The notes: generated by a model from the sequence alone, not told the origin. A stretch of DNA of 64,000 nucleotides from Roseivivax marinus (GCF_900109705.1 NZ_FOAI01000005.1:215260-279259); one strand, 5' to 3'; counted from the first letter of the stretch, positions 1-9,857 are shown. Numbers and translations are program-made.

Positions 1-224
1 CACGGGTGCACGTGATGCTGAAGGACGGCGTGCTCGATCCGCAGGGCGAGGCGGTCCGCCACGCCCTTGGCGCGATGGGGTTCGACGGTGTCGAGGGGGT
101 TCGCCAGGGAAAGGTAATCGAGCTCGAGCTGGCCGACGGCACGACCGAGGACCGCATCGGCGAGATGTGCGAACGCCTGCTCGCCAATACCGTGATCGAG
201 AGCTACCGCATCGAGATCGTGTGA
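1..224 (+). CDS. purS: Phosphoribosylformylglycinamidine synthase subunit PurS (5' partial)
   Basis: PurS is the small structural subunit of the three-part FGAM synthase (PurS/PurQ/PurL) of de novo purine synthesis in the cytoplasm. The reading frame is open to the left edge, and the visible part begins [15 protein letters not shown], the usual strand just after the PurS N-terminus, so only a few residues and the start codon lie outside the window. About 73 residues are visible and the family is about 76-80. The stop is a TGA at 222-224. purQ follows 94 bases downstream on the same strand, which supports the call. The first in-window GTG (6) is not the real start. Confidence 0.93.
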   Translation, partial: RVHVMLKDGVLDPQGEAVRHALGAMGFDGVEGVRQGKVIELELADGTTEDRIGEMCERLLANTVIESYRIEIV

Positions 225-318
225 CGCACGCCGTCCGCGCGTCCCGCCCGGGACCTGCGGTCGGCGCGCCATCCCGAGGCCGGGTCGCGTCCCGGCGGAA
301 CCGCGACAGGAGACCGTC

Positions 319-987
319 ATGAAGGCTGCCGTCATCGTCTTTCCGGGGTCGAACTGCGACCGCGACCTCGCCGTGGCGCTCCGCGCGGCCGGCATCGAGA
401 CCGAGATGGTCTGGCACAAGGACACGAGCCTGCCCGAGGGCACCGACCTCGTGGGCGTGCCGGGCGGTTTCTCCTACGGCGACTACCTGCGTTGCGGCGC
501 CATCGCCGCGACCTCGCCGGTGATCCGCGCGGTGCATGACCACGCGCAACGCGGCGGCTACGTCATCGGCATCTGCAACGGCTTCCAGATCCTTACAGAG
601 ACCGGGATGCTGCCCGGCGCGCTGCTGCGCAACGCGGGGCTCAAGTACATCTGCCGCACGGTGCCGCTTCGGGTCGCCACCGCCGAGAGCGTCTACACCA
701 CCGGCTACGCCGCGGGCGACACGATCAACATTCCGATCGCGCACCACGACGGCAACTACATCGCCGATCCCGATACGCTGTCGCGGCTCGCCGACGAGGA
801 CCGCATCGCCTTCACCTATGCCGACAACCCGAACGGCTCGGTGCACGACATCGCCGGTGTCCTGTCCGAGAACCGCCGGGTGCTCGGCATGATGCCGCAC
901 CCCGAACGGGCGGCCGACGCCGCGCATGGCGGGACAGACGGGCGGCGGCTTTTCGCCCACCTCGCGGACGCGCTGGAATCCGCGTGA
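319..987 (+). CDS. purQ: Phosphoribosylformylglycinamidine synthase subunit PurQ (glutaminase)
   Basis: This class I glutamine amidotransferase subunit releases ammonia from glutamine for PurL in the fourth step of purine synthesis. It has 222 residues, a normal length. Visible signatures are the N-terminal [10 protein letters not shown], the [10 protein letters not shown] loop, the nucleophile Cys86 in GICNGFQ, and the His194/Glu196 pair in MMPHPE, so the catalytic triad is complete. The ATG at 319 follows a GACAGGAGA ribosome-binding stretch (305-313). It lies directly after purS in the usual purS-purQ order; purL is not in the window. Confidence 0.97.
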   Translation: MKAAVIVFPGSNCDRDLAVALRAAGIETEMVWHKDTSLPEGTDLVGVPGGFSYGDYLRCGAIAATSPVIRAVHDHAQRGGYVIGICNGFQILTETGMLPGALLRNAGLKYICRTVPLRVATAESVYTTGYAAGDTINIPIAHHDGNYIADPDTLSRLADEDRIAFTYADNPNGSVHDIAGVLSENRRVLGMMPHPERAADAAHGGTDGRRLFAHLADALESA

Positions 988-1023
988 CTTGAGCGGCCTG
1001 CCGCCACGCCATAGAGTCCCGCA

Positions 1024-2787
1024 ATGTCCGAAACGCCCACACCGCCAGACGACGCCGATCGTCCGGGGCCGCTGAGCTGGCGGGTGCGCACGGCGTTGCT
1101 GGCCCTGTTCGTGGCCGCCGTGGCAACGATCTGGGTGACCAACCAGCTGCTGACCGCGCGGTTTACCGAGACCACGCGCAACCGCGCCGAACTGCGGCTG
1201 GTGCTCTACTCCGGCAACCTGTTGTCCGAGATCCGGCGCTACCAGCTGGTGCCGCAGCTCATGGCGCTAGACCAGACGCTGATCTCGGCGCTCAGCGCCG
1301 AGGAATACGTGCAGTCCTCGCAGCGCCTGATCTTTTACGCCGACCAGATCGGCGGGGCCTCGCTGCGGCTTCTGGACCGAGACGGCCGCACCGTGGCGGC
1401 CACGGACCGCGCCCGGCTGGGCGAGGCGCACCGGCAGGAATCCTATTTCGTCGACGCCATGCGCTCGAACGCGACGGTGTTCACCGCCGTGCGCAACGAG
1501 ACCGGTGACTTCAGCTTCTACTATTCCCGCAAGGTCGAGACCGGCGGCACCACGCTGGGCGTGATCGTGGTCGAGCTCGACCTCGGCAAGTTCGAGCGGG
1601 CGTGGGCCGGCATCTCGGACGCGGTGCTGGTCACCGACAGCGAGGGGCAGATCATCCTCGCTACCGAACCGCGCTGGCGCGGCCTGCCGGTGCAGGAGGC
1701 GCTGACCCGCGAGCCGCCCAACAGCGCCATCGAGCGCGCGATCCAGGCCACGGCCGACTGGACCTCGGTTTCGGCCGACGCCTACGTGCGTGGCGAGGCG
1801 GTGATGCGGATCGACGGACGGATCCCGTTCCGCGGCTGGTCGATCTCGTCGTTCACCACCTATGCCAGCGTGCGCGAGCGGGTGAACGCGGTGCTGGCGC
1901 TCGAGATCATGGTCTTCGCGCTGCTGGCCGCGCTCGCGTTCTACGCCATGAGCCGCAAGACAGCGATCCGCATGGCGCTTTTCCAGCGCGAGAGCGCCGA
2001 GCTGCGCCGTCTGAACAATCGCCTTCAGCGCGAGATCGCCGAGCGGGAGCGGGTGCAGGAAAACCTCGCGGTGGCGGAGCAGACGCTCGAGCAGTCCTCC
2101 AAGCTCGCCGCACTGGGCGAGATGTCCGCGGCGGTCAGCCACGAGCTGAACCAGCCGCTGGCCGCGATGAAGACCTACCTCGCCGGCGCGCGCCTCCTGC
2201 TGCGCCGGAACCGCCCCGAGGAAGCGCAGACCGCCTTCCACCGCATCGACGACCTGATCGAGCGGATGGGCGCTATCACCAAGCAGCTGAAGTCCTATGC
2301 CCGCAAGGGCGATGACACGCTGGTGCCGGTGGACATGGGAGAGGCGCTGGCCTCGGCGCTGTCGATGATGGAGCCCCAGCTGAAAAGCCGGAAGGTCCGC
2401 ATCAGCCGCATCCTGCCCGACCATCCGGTGCGCGTCCTGGGCGACCGCGTGCGGATCGAGCAGGTGCTGGTGAACCTTCTGCGCAACGCGCTCGACGCCA
2501 CCAAGGGGGTCCGGAACCCAGAAATCGAGGTTCTGCTCGCCAGCGGCGAGACCGCGACCCTCAGCGTGCGCGACAACGGCCACGGGATCGAGGACCTCGA
2601 CGCCCTGTTCGAGCCGTTCTACACGACCAAGCAACCCGGTGACGGCACCGGCCTCGGCCTCGCGATCTCGTCCGGGATCGTCGCGGATCTGGGCGGACGT
2701 CTCACCGCACGGAACGCCGAAGGGGGTGGGGCGGTTTTCGAGATGCAGCTGCCGATCCTCAAGGAAGACCAACAAGCCGCGGAGTGA
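1024..2787 (+). CDS. dctB: DctB-like sensor histidine kinase
   Basis: Membrane sensor kinase of 587 residues, most like the C4-dicarboxylate sensor DctB. A membrane segment lies near residues 21-43, followed by a periplasmic Cache-type sensor region to about 285, a second membrane segment near 289-311, a short coiled coil, a HisKA domain with the phosphorylated His373 in AAVSHELNQP, and an HATPase domain with the N box (NLLRNALDA) and G boxes (DNGHGI, GTGLGLAI). The next gene, a DctD-like regulator, overlaps the stop codon, so the pair is translationally linked. The ligand is inferred from the family; no dicarboxylate transporter adjoins it here, although TRAP genes lie 40 kb away. Confidence 0.85.
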   Translation: MSETPTPPDDADRPGPLSWRVRTALLALFVAAVATIWVTNQLLTARFTETTRNRAELRLVLYSGNLLSEIRRYQLVPQLMALDQTLISALSAEEYVQSSQRLIFYADQIGGASLRLLDRDGRTVAATDRARLGEAHRQESYFVDAMRSNATVFTAVRNETGDFSFYYSRKVETGGTTLGVIVVELDLGKFERAWAGISDAVLVTDSEGQIILATEPRWRGLPVQEALTREPPNSAIERAIQATADWTSVSADAYVRGEAVMRIDGRIPFRGWSISSFTTYASVRERVNAVLALEIMVFALLAALAFYAMSRKTAIRMALFQRESAELRRLNNRLQREIAERERVQENLAVAEQTLEQSSKLAALGEMSAAVSHELNQPLAAMKTYLAGARLLLRRNRPEEAQTAFHRIDDLIERMGAITKQLKSYARKGDDTLVPVDMGEALASALSMMEPQLKSRKVRISRILPDHPVRVLGDRVRIEQVLVNLLRNALDATKGVRNPEIEVLLASGETATLSVRDNGHGIEDLDALFEPFYTTKQPGDGTGLGLAISSGIVADLGGRLTARNAEGGGAVFEMQLPILKEDQQAAE

Positions 2788-2795
2788 AACGCGAG

Positions 2796-4130
2796 ATGGC
2801 CAAGGCAATGAAGATTGCGATCGTCGACGACGAAAAAGACATGCGCCAGTCGATCAGCCAGTGGCTGGCCCTGTCGGGCTACGACACCGAAAGCTTCGGT
2901 AGTGCCGAAGAGGCGCTGGCGACGGTCGGCCCAGATTACCCGGGGATCGTGATCTCCGACATCAAGATGCCGGGGATGGACGGAATCGCCTTCCTTAAGA
3001 AACTCATGGGCGTGGACAGCGCGCTGCCGGTCATCATGATCACCGGCCACGGCGACGTGCCGATGGCGGTCGAAGCCATGCGTATCGGCGCGTTCGACTT
3101 CCTGGAGAAGCCGTTCAACCCGGATCGCATGTCCGAGCTTGCCAAGCGCGCCACCGCCGCGCGGCGCCTGACGCTCGACAACCGCCAGCTGCGGCGCGAA
3201 CTGTCGGACGGCACCCAGCTTATGGAAAAGCTGATCGGCTCGTCGCCCGCGATGGAGCGCCTGCGCGAGGACATTCTCGATCTCGGGCAGGCCGACGGCC
3301 ACGTTCTGATCGAGGGCGAGACAGGCACCGGCAAGACCCTGGTTGCGCACGCGCTTCACGCCGTCGGCAGCCGGGCGGGCAAGAAGTTCCTGCTTCTGCC
3401 CTGTGCCGCCCTGGACGAGACCACGCTACAGAAGCGTCTCTTCGGTCCGATGGACGAGGGCGACGCGCAGCTTCCGGCGATGGAGGAGGCGCGCGGCGGC
3501 ACGCTGGTGCTCGAGGATATCGAGTCGCTGTCGGACCAGGCGCAGGCGCGGCTGCTGTCGATCATCAACGATCAAGGCAATCCGCCCGAAACGCGCATCG
3601 TCGCCATCTGCAATCTTCAGGACGAGGGCCGCACCTGTGAAACGGCGTTGCGCTCGGACCTGTTCTATCGCCTCGCGGCGCTGCGGATCACCGTGCCGCC
3701 CCTTCGCCAGCGGGGCGAGGATATCCTGACGCTCTTCACCCGCTTCTCGGAAGGCTACGCCGACGAATACGGCTGCGAGGCGCCCGAGGTCTCGGCGCAG
3801 GAGGCCGCGCAGCTGTTGCAGGCGCCGTGGCCCGGCAACGTCCGCCAGCTCATCAACCTCGCCGAGCGCGCGACGCTCCAATCCCGCCGCGGCACCGGCA
3901 CCATCGCATCGCTTCTGATGAACGATCACGAAGAGATGCAGCCGGTGATGACCACCGAAGGCAAGCCGCTCAAGGAATATGTCGAAGCGTTCGAACGGAT
4001 GCTGATCGACAACACCATGCGCCGCCACAAGGGATCGATCGCCGCGGTGATGGATGAGCTTTGCCTGCCGCGCCGGACGCTGAACGAGAAGATGGCGAAG
4101 TATGGGCTTCAGCGCGCGGACTACCTCTGA
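2796..4130 (+). CDS. dctD: DctD-like AAA+ response regulator lacking the GAFTGA loop
   Basis: Cytoplasmic partner of the kinase upstream. Numbering from the in-frame GTG at 2784 (448 residues): receiver domain with phospho-acceptor Asp59 (SDIKMPGMDG) and Lys109 (EKPF), AAA+ domain with Walker A GETGTGKT (178-185), arginine-finger region RSDLFYRL, and a Fis-type HTH at the C-terminus (LPRRTLNEKMAKYGL). The sigma54-contact loop GAFTGA, expected shortly after LFG (219-221), is absent: the sequence reads LFGPMDEGDAQLPAMEEA. Walker B reads LVLEDIE instead of the usual LFLDEI. I chose ATG 2796, about 11 bases after GGAG, but GTG 2784 (overlapping the dctB stop) and ATG 2808 are possible. The missing loop suggests it does not activate sigma54. 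Confidence 0.85.
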   Translation: MAKAMKIAIVDDEKDMRQSISQWLALSGYDTESFGSAEEALATVGPDYPGIVISDIKMPGMDGIAFLKKLMGVDSALPVIMITGHGDVPMAVEAMRIGAFDFLEKPFNPDRMSELAKRATAARRLTLDNRQLRRELSDGTQLMEKLIGSSPAMERLREDILDLGQADGHVLIEGETGTGKTLVAHALHAVGSRAGKKFLLLPCAALDETTLQKRLFGPMDEGDAQLPAMEEARGGTLVLEDIESLSDQAQARLLSIINDQGNPPETRIVAICNLQDEGRTCETALRSDLFYRLAALRITVPPLRQRGEDILTLFTRFSEGYADEYGCEAPEVSAQEAAQLLQAPWPGNVRQLINLAERATLQSRRGTGTIASLLMNDHEEMQPVMTTEGKPLKEYVEAFERMLIDNTMRRHKGSIAAVMDELCLPRRTLNEKMAKYGLQRADYL

Positions 4131-4161
4131 GGCGCGGCGCGGCCTTCGGACCCACGAGACG

Positions 4162-4198
4162 AAAAACCCCCGGTCGCCGCGCGCGACCGGGGGTTTTT
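4162..4198. terminator. Bidirectional rho-independent terminator
   Basis: A 16-bp perfect stem begins A5C5GGTCGC and returns as GCGACCG5T5 around a 5-base loop. The A run on one side and T run on the other let it serve both the dctD gene (+) and the converging ABC-F gene (-). Confidence 0.9.
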
Positions 4199-4220
4199 CA
4201 TTGTCATGCCGGCGGGGGCG

Positions 4221-6101
4221 TCACGCCGTCTCGGCCGCCTCCAGCTTCTCGAGTGCGGCCATCCAGAGCGCCTCGGCCCGGCTCAGACCGTCCATGACTT
4301 CGGCGTATTTCTTATTCCACGTCTCGAGTTCGCCCACGCGACCGTCGTCGTAGAGCGCGGGATCGGCGAGCTTGGCGGCGAGCTTGTCGCGCATGTCGTT
4401 GAGCTTGTCGACGCGGGCCTCGCACTTCCGGACGTCCGAGCGCAGGGCGAGGATCGCGTCGCGCGACGGGCGCTTGGCCTTGGCGGCGGTCGCGGCTTCC
4501 GCCTTCGCCTTCTCGGCGCGGGCCTTCTCGGGCGCGGGCTTTTCGACGGTCAGCAGCATCTTGCGGTAGGCGTCGAGGTCCTCCTCGTAGGGGCGCACGG
4601 TGCCGTCCTTCACCAGCCACAGCCGGTCGGCCACCATCGACAGCAGGTGCATGTCGTGGCTCACGAGGATGACCGCACCCTCGTAGGCGTTGAGCGCCTC
4701 CATCAGGGCCTCGCGGCTCTCGATGTCGAGGTGGTTGGTCGGCTCGTCGAGAATGAGCATGTGCGGCGCGTCGAGCGTTGCGAGCAGCAGCGAGAGGCGT
4801 GCCTTCTGTCCGCCCGACAGGCGCCCGACCTCGGTTTCGGCCTGCGCGGCACCAAGACCGAAGCCAGCCAGCTTGGCGCGCAGCTGGGGCGGCGCCACGC
4901 CGGGCCGTTCGCGCTGGATGTGCTGAAGCGGCGTCTCCTCGACCCGAAGCTCGTCCACCTGGTGCTGGGCGAAGTAGCCGACCCGCAGCTTCGAGGCCCG
5001 TGTCGAGCGACCGTCGAACAGAGGCAGCCGTTCGGACAGAAGCTTGGCCAGCGTCGACTTGCCCTGGCCGTTCTTGCCCAGAAGCGCAATCCGGTCGTCC
5101 TGGTCGATCCGCAGGTTCAGCCGCGACAGAACGGTCGTGTCACCGTAGCCAGTGCTGCCGCCCTCGATGTTGACAATGGGCGGCGACAGTTCGTCGGGCT
5201 GGGGGAAGGTGAAGACGCGCTTCTCGGCGTCCTCGGGCAGGGTGATCGTTTCCATCTTCTCGATCATCTTGACCCGCGACTGGGCCTGTTTGGCCTTCGA
5301 CGCCTTGGCCTTGAAGCGATCGACGAAGCTTTGCAGGTGGGCCTTGCGGGCCTCCTGCTTCTTGGCCATCGAGCTCAGAAGCGCGCGCTGCTCGGCGCGC
5401 TGGCGGGCGAACTGGTCGTAGGACCCCTGCCAGTAGGTCAGCTTTTTCTCGGAGAGGTGCAGGATGCCGCCAACTGCACGATTGAGCAGCCCGCGATCGT
5501 GCGAGATGACGATGACCGTGTGCGGATACCGCGCGAGGTAGCTTTCCAGCCAGAGCGCGCCCTCGAGGTCGAGGTAGTTGGTCGGCTCGTCGAGAAGCAG
5601 CAGGTCGGGTTGGGCGAACAGCACGCCCGCGAGCGCCACGCGCATCCGCCAGCCACCCGAGAAGGCCGAGCAGGGCATCTTCTGCTGGGCGTCGTCAAAG
5701 CCCAGGCCCTTGAGGATCGACGCGGCGCGGCCCTCGGCCGACCAGGCGTCGATGTCGGCGAGCCGGGTCTGCACGTCCGCGATGCGGGTGGCGTCGGTCG
5801 CGGTCTCGGCCTCGGCCATCAGCGACGCGCGTTCGGTATCGGCGGCGAGCACGGTGTCGATCAGGCTGGTCTCGGACGACGGCACCTCCTGCGCGACGCC
5901 GCCGACGCGGGCGCGCGAGGGCAGGGCGATTTCGCCGCCGTCGAGGGTCAGCTCGCCCCGGATCAGGCGGAAGAGCGTGGTCTTGCCCGTGCCGTTCGCG
6001 CCGACGAGGCCGACCTTGTGGCCGTCGGGAATCGTGGCGGTCGCGCCCTCGAACAACGGGCGGCCTTCGACGGAATAGGAGATGTCGGCGATCTGAAGCA
6101 T
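4221..6101 (-). CDS. ABC-F family ATPase
   Basis: Soluble 626-residue protein with two ABC ATPase domains and no membrane segments, the ABC-F layout of ribosome-associated ATPases such as YheS, Uup and EttA. The first Walker A is GANGTGKTT (34-42) and the second GKNGQGKST. Signature motifs are FSGGWRMR and LSGGQKAR, and the Walker B stretches LLLLDEPTNYLD and LILDEPTNHLD are present. An Arg/Lys-rich linker lies between the domains, and the C-terminus (residues about 530-626) is a charged coiled coil. The ATG at 6101 is the start, since LQIADISYS is the canonical first strand. By family it acts on stalled ribosomes; the exact subgroup cannot be settled here. Confidence 0.9.
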   Translation of the reverse strand: MLQIADISYSVEGRPLFEGATATIPDGHKVGLVGANGTGKTTLFRLIRGELTLDGGEIALPSRARVGGVAQEVPSSETSLIDTVLAADTERASLMAEAETATDATRIADVQTRLADIDAWSAEGRAASILKGLGFDDAQQKMPCSAFSGGWRMRVALAGVLFAQPDLLLLDEPTNYLDLEGALWLESYLARYPHTVIVISHDRGLLNRAVGGILHLSEKKLTYWQGSYDQFARQRAEQRALLSSMAKKQEARKAHLQSFVDRFKAKASKAKQAQSRVKMIEKMETITLPEDAEKRVFTFPQPDELSPPIVNIEGGSTGYGDTTVLSRLNLRIDQDDRIALLGKNGQGKSTLAKLLSERLPLFDGRSTRASKLRVGYFAQHQVDELRVEETPLQHIQRERPGVAPPQLRAKLAGFGLGAAQAETEVGRLSGGQKARLSLLLATLDAPHMLILDEPTNHLDIESREALMEALNAYEGAVILVSHDMHLLSMVADRLWLVKDGTVRPYEEDLDAYRKMLLTVEKPAPEKARAEKAKAEAATAAKAKRPSRDAILALRSDVRKCEARVDKLNDMRDKLAAKLADPALYDDGRVGELETWNKKYAEVMDGLSRAEALWMAALEKLEAAETA

Positions 6102-6176
6102 GGGCGCGCTCTAGCAGAGGGTCGCGGGGGCGGGAAGGGCCCCCGCGCGGCCCGTGGGTGCCGCCTGCGTGAGCGC

Positions 6177-6827
6177 CTATTCCGGTCCCGCCGAGGTAAG
6201 CTCCGTTTCGATCACGACGCTCACGGTGTCGCCCACACCCAGCGTCGAACCAGGCGCGGGAATGCCCGTCGAGATGCCGAAATCGGACCGGTCCAGCTGC
6301 CCCGTGGCCGAGAACCCGATGCGGGCGCCCGGTTCCCACTCGACGTCCGCCCAGCCTCCGTTGAACGTGGCTTCCAGGGTGACCGGCGCGGCCACGCCGC
6401 GCAGGGTGAGCGTGCCGGCGATCTCGGCAGTGCGCTCTCCGGTCTGGGTGACGCTTTCGGAGGTGAAGACGATCTCGGGGTGGGACGCGGCGTCGAGCCA
6501 GTCGGGCCCGAGTATCTCCTCGCGGAACCCTTCAGGCGGGCTCGGCAGGTCGAGAGAGGCGGTGGCGATGCTCACCTCCAGATCGGCGGAGGCGGGATCG
6601 GACGGGTCCAGCTTCAAGGTGCCCGTGACCTGGTCGAAACCGGCTGTGTAGGCCGAGAATCCCATGTGATCTACGCGAAACAAAACCGAAGTGTGCGCCG
6701 GATCGATCCGGTAGGTCGTGCTGGGGAGCTGCCCGGGAGGAACCGAGGCGTCTTGCGCTTCTGCGCCCCCTGCGAACATGGCAACCACGAGGGCCGCGCC
6801 CGCGCCCCAACCGAAATCACGCATCAT
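6177..6827 (-). CDS. YceI family periplasmic protein
   Basis: A 216-residue secreted lipocalin-like protein. It starts MMRDFGWGAG with an Ala-rich Sec signal ending AGGAEAQD (about residue 25), followed by the YceI domain: YRIDPAHTSVLFRVDHMGFS, a central SDPASADLEVSI segment, and ERTAEIAGTLTLRGV. The frame stays open far upstream, but the start at 6827 is favoured because it opens directly into a signal peptide. YceI proteins bind amphiphilic isoprenoid molecules in the periplasm; the ligand here is unknown. It lies between the ABC-F gene and the symporter gene on the same strand. Confidence 0.9.
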   Translation of the reverse strand: MMRDFGWGAGAALVVAMFAGGAEAQDASVPPGQLPSTTYRIDPAHTSVLFRVDHMGFSAYTAGFDQVTGTLKLDPSDPASADLEVSIATASLDLPSPPEGFREEILGPDWLDAASHPEIVFTSESVTQTGERTAEIAGTLTLRGVAAPVTLEATFNGGWADVEWEPGARIGFSATGQLDRSDFGISTGIPAPGSTLGVGDTVSVVIETELTSAGPE

Positions 6828-6898
6828 CCTGTCTCCGGACAAAGGAAAACCGAGGGGCGAAGCGTATCCGCCCCCCGGTTCTTGGCAATCTTTCGCGA

Positions 6899-8344
6899 TC
6901 AGGTCTGGCGGTGTTCCGCCTCGACGTCGCGATTCCAGATCGAGGCGTCGATGCCCCGGTCCAGCCCTTCGTGCTGCGAGATGCGGAACAGCGGCTCCTG
7001 GCCTGCCTTGCGCTGCGCGAAGTAGTCCTTGGTCAGCCGCATGACGGTGCCCGAGAGCAGCAGCAGCGCCACGAGGTTGATCGTCGCCATCGTCGCCATG
7101 CTGGCGTCCGCGAAGTTGAACACCCGCGTCACCGGCTGCACCGCGCCCCAGATCACCATCGCCAGCTGCATGCACTTGAAGATGGTCAGGGGCGTTTTTC
7201 CGGCGAGGCCGAGGAACTCGAGCACGTTCTCGGAATAGGCGTAGTTGCCGATGATCGAGGTGTAGGCGAAGAACAGGATCGCCACCGCGATGAAGAGAGG
7301 TCCGGCCACGCCAATATGCTCGGCCAGCGCGTTCTGCGTCAGCTCCATGCCGGTCACGCCGTCGGGGCCATAATCGACCACGCCCGACAGAAGGATCATC
7401 AGCGCCGTCGCGGTGCAGATCAGGATCGTGTCGATGAACACGCCCAGACCCTGCACCAGACCCTGCGAGGACGGGTGGTGCGGCTCGGGCACGGCCACGG
7501 CCGCGATGTGCGGCGCCGAACCCATGCCGGCCTCGTTCGAGAAGAGGCCCCGCTTGACCCCGTTCAACAGCGCCGCCGTCAGGCCGCCGGTGAAGCCGCC
7601 CACCGCCTGGTCGAAGCCGAACGCCGCCTTGACGATCATCGCCAGCGCGCCGGGAACCTCGGTGATGTTGATTGCGATGATCACCAGTGCCACCAGCAGG
7701 TAGATGCCCGCCATGAACGGCACGACCTTCTCGGCCACCCGTGCGATCGACGGGATGCCCCCGAAGATCACCAGCGCCACCAGCGCCGCGATGACGAGGC
7801 CAGTGCCGAGCTTGGGGATGCCCATCGCGCCCTCGACCGCGTCGGCGATGGAATTCGACTGCACCGCGACGAAGATCAGGCCGAACGAGCACAGGAAGAA
7901 GAAACAGAAAACGTAACCCAGCCATTTGGCCTTGAGCCCGTGCCACATGTAGTAGGCCGGCCCGCCGCGATAGCGGCCGTCGTGGTTGCGCACCTTGTAG
8001 AGCTGCGCCAGCGTCGACTCCGCGTAAGCCGTGACCATGCCCACGAGCGCCACCATCCACATCCAGAAGATCGCGCCCGGGCCGCCGAGGTAGATCGCCA
8101 CCGCGACGCCGGCGAGGTTGCCGGTGCCCACGCGGCTCGCAAGGCTGATCGTCAGCGCCTGAAGGGGCGTGATGCCGTCACCGGACGTCGCGCGCGAGGA
8201 CGCGATGACCCGGAAGAACTCGGTGAAGTGGCGGAACTGAAGCCCGCCCAGCCTGACGGTGAGGTAGATGCCCGTGGCCAGAAGGCCCCAGACGAGGACG
8301 TAGCCCCACAGAACGGTATTCAGAAAGTCGACAACCGCATTCAT
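6899..8344 (-). CDS. Alanine/glycine:cation symporter (AGCS family)
   Basis: Inner-membrane transporter of 481 residues that couples amino acid uptake (alanine or glycine) to Na+ or H+. Family marks include [14 protein letters not shown] near residue 33, the hallmark [25 protein letters not shown] and [12 protein letters not shown]. Multiple hydrophobic segments run to the C-terminus. A strong GAAGGAGGG ribosome-binding site sits just ahead of the ATG at 8344. It is divergent from ndk across a 173-base gap that must hold both promoters. No glycine riboswitch was recognised there. Confidence 0.95.
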   Translation of the reverse strand: MNAVVDFLNTVLWGYVLVWGLLATGIYLTVRLGGLQFRHFTEFFRVIASSRATSGDGITPLQALTISLASRVGTGNLAGVAVAIYLGGPGAIFWMWMVALVGMVTAYAESTLAQLYKVRNHDGRYRGGPAYYMWHGLKAKWLGYVFCFFFLCSFGLIFVAVQSNSIADAVEGAMGIPKLGTGLVIAALVALVIFGGIPSIARVAEKVVPFMAGIYLLVALVIIAINITEVPGALAMIVKAAFGFDQAVGGFTGGLTAALLNGVKRGLFSNEAGMGSAPHIAAVAVPEPHHPSSQGLVQGLGVFIDTILICTATALMILLSGVVDYGPDGVTGMELTQNALAEHIGVAGPLFIAVAILFFAYTSIIGNYAYSENVLEFLGLAGKTPLTIFKCMQLAMVIWGAVQPVTRVFNFADASMATMATINLVALLLLSGTVMRLTKDYFAQRKAGQEPLFRISQHEGLDRGIDASIWNRDVEAEHRQT

Positions 8345-8517
8345 CCCCGTCCCTCCTTCTTCTTGAAATTAACCAATGTCTCGGACACGTAGCGCGTGTG
8401 CTGCGACGTCCAGCCGCAGGCGACGCGCAAATCAGGTTTTCAAGGACGGGGGCGCGTGCTAGGCGGGCGCGGATCAATTCCGCCGGGCCAAGGTCCGGCC
8501 ATCAAGAGGCATCTGAA

Positions 8518-8940
8518 ATGGCAACCGAACGCACCCTTTCGATCATCAAGCCCGACGCGACCAAGCGCAACCTCACCGGCAAGATCAACGCCAAGTTCGA
8601 GGAAGCGGGCCTTCGCATCGTCGCGCAGAAGCGCATCCAGCTGACCAAGGCGCAAGCGGGCGAGTTCTACAAGGTCCACGCCGAGCGTCCCTTCTACGAC
8701 GAACTGTGCGAGTTCATGGCATCGGCACCGGTCGTGGTGCAGGTTCTCGAGGGCGAGGACGCGATCGCGAAGAACCGCGAAGTGATGGGCGCGACGAACC
8801 CCGCGGACGCCGCCGAAGGCACCATCCGCGCCGAGTTCGCCGAATCCGTCGGCGAGAACTCGGTCCACGGCTCGGATGCCCCCGAGACCGCGGCCGAAGA
8901 GATCGCGTTCTACTTCTCGGGCCTCGAGATCGTCGGCTGA
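8518..8940 (+). CDS. ndk: Nucleoside diphosphate kinase
   Basis: It balances nucleoside tri- and diphosphate pools by phosphate transfer through a phospho-histidine. It has 140 residues, a typical length, with N-terminal [19 protein letters not shown] and the active-site His117 in NSVHGSDA. The ATG at 8518 is chosen over earlier in-frame starts because [13 protein letters not shown] is the conserved N-terminus and AAGAGG precedes it. A clear terminator follows the stop. Confidence 0.98.
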   Translation: MATERTLSIIKPDATKRNLTGKINAKFEEAGLRIVAQKRIQLTKAQAGEFYKVHAERPFYDELCEFMASAPVVVQVLEGEDAIAKNREVMGATNPADAAEGTIRAEFAESVGENSVHGSDAPETAAEEIAFYFSGLEIVG

Positions 8941-8966
8941 GCCGACCTCCTGACCCCTGATATGCG

Positions 8967-8994
8967 AAACGGGAGCCCGGCGGGCTCCCGTTTT
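8967..8994 (+). terminator. Rho-independent terminator of ndk
   Basis: A stem AAACGGGAGCCC pairs with GGGCTCCCGTTT around a short loop and is followed by further T residues, 27 bases after the ndk stop. Confidence 0.9.
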
Positions 8995-9018
8995 TCGTTT
9001 CCGGCGATGCGCGCCGGA

Positions 9019-9423
9019 TCAGACGTGCGCCGCGCGTTCGGGCGCCAGTGCGCCGCCGTGCTTCTTCTCGACGAATTGCCGGATCAGCGCCGCGTTCTTG
9101 CGGTTGGACTTGTAGCCCACGTCGAACACCGTGCCGATCACGGGGATCGAGCCAATCACGTAGTCGATGCCCGAGTTCACCGCCATCTGCCCGATGACAT
9201 GCTTCGGCGCGCCCATCTTCCAGGCCGAGCGGAAGATGTAGGCGGCGGGCAACAGAGCCAGCGTGTCGCCGACACCGGGCACGATGCTCAGAATGCCGTC
9301 CCAGCCAAAGCGGATGCTGGTGCCCGGGATCGTGAAGGCGCTGTCCAGGCTCGCGGCCAGACGCTCGACGCGCTCGACTTCGGCCATGTCCTCGATCGCG
9401 AAGGATTGGGTGTCGCGGGGCAT
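9019..9423 (-). CDS. DUF4112 domain-containing membrane protein
   Basis: A 134-residue protein recognised as DUF4112 from the core FGWDGILSIVPGVGDTLAL (about 40-60) and the second hydrophobic hairpin IGSIPVIGTVFDVGYKSN. It probably has two membrane-associated helices. The ATG at 9423 shares a TGATG overlap with the stop of the upstream Pmp3-like gene, so the two are likely translated together; a GTG one codon earlier is also possible. The function of the family is unknown. Confidence 0.85.
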   Translation of the reverse strand: MPRDTQSFAIEDMAEVERVERLAASLDSAFTIPGTSIRFGWDGILSIVPGVGDTLALLPAAYIFRSAWKMGAPKHVIGQMAVNSGIDYVIGSIPVIGTVFDVGYKSNRKNAALIRQFVEKKHGGALAPERAAHV

Positions 9424-9596
9424 CACGCGGTGCGCGGACCGGTGCGGGCGATGACCCAGATCGCGTGCACGATGCCCGGGATGTAGCCAAGGATTGTCAG
9501 CAGGATATTGATCCAGAAGTGCTTGCCGAGGCCGACCTGCAGGAACACGCCGAGCGGCGGCAGCAGGATGGCGATGATGATGCGGATAAGGTCCAT
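9423..9596 (-). CDS. Pmp3/YqaE family small membrane proteolipid
   Basis: A 57-residue protein made of two membrane helices: MDLIRIIIAILLPPLGVFLQ, then a loop with GLGKHFWINILLT, then ILGYIPGIVHAIWVIAR. This is the complete UPF0057 signature. The ATG at 9596 has GGAGG nine bases upstream (9606-9610). The family is linked in other organisms to membrane potential and salt or cold stress. Its TGA overlaps the ATG of the DUF4112 gene, forming a two-gene unit. Confidence 0.9.
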   Translation of the reverse strand: MDLIRIIIAILLPPLGVFLQVGLGKHFWINILLTILGYIPGIVHAIWVIARTGPRTA

Positions 9597-9857
9597 GAGG
9601 CGATTCCTCCGGTCGGAGAGAAGGTGTGCGGGTTCATAAGCGAACGCCGCGCTCGCGCAGCGGGTTCCGCAGACTCGCGGCCTCCCGACACGGGGTGTGT
9701 GAGTGTCATGGACGGGCCCGGCTTCGTGGCGGTGGAGGCTCCGGGGAATGCCCGGTCACCGCGTACGAGGGTCGTCGGGCAATACCGGTGGTCCCTCTCG
9801 GCCGAGCGGTCGCAAGCGGCACACGCCCCGTGCCAGGGCGCCGCGCCGTTGCGTGCC

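Noticed and set aside
4206..7025. A 939-codon plus-strand frame opposite the ABC-F gene
   Set aside because: It is the mirror frame of a clear two-domain ABC-F ATPase and has no domain of its own.
6828..8060. N-terminal extension of the YceI frame
   Set aside because: The extension overlaps the symporter gene in another frame and has low-complexity composition; the signal peptide fixes the start at 6827.
8345..8517. Glycine riboswitch ahead of the alanine/glycine symporter
   Set aside because: No recognisable aptamer core was seen in the 173-base gap.
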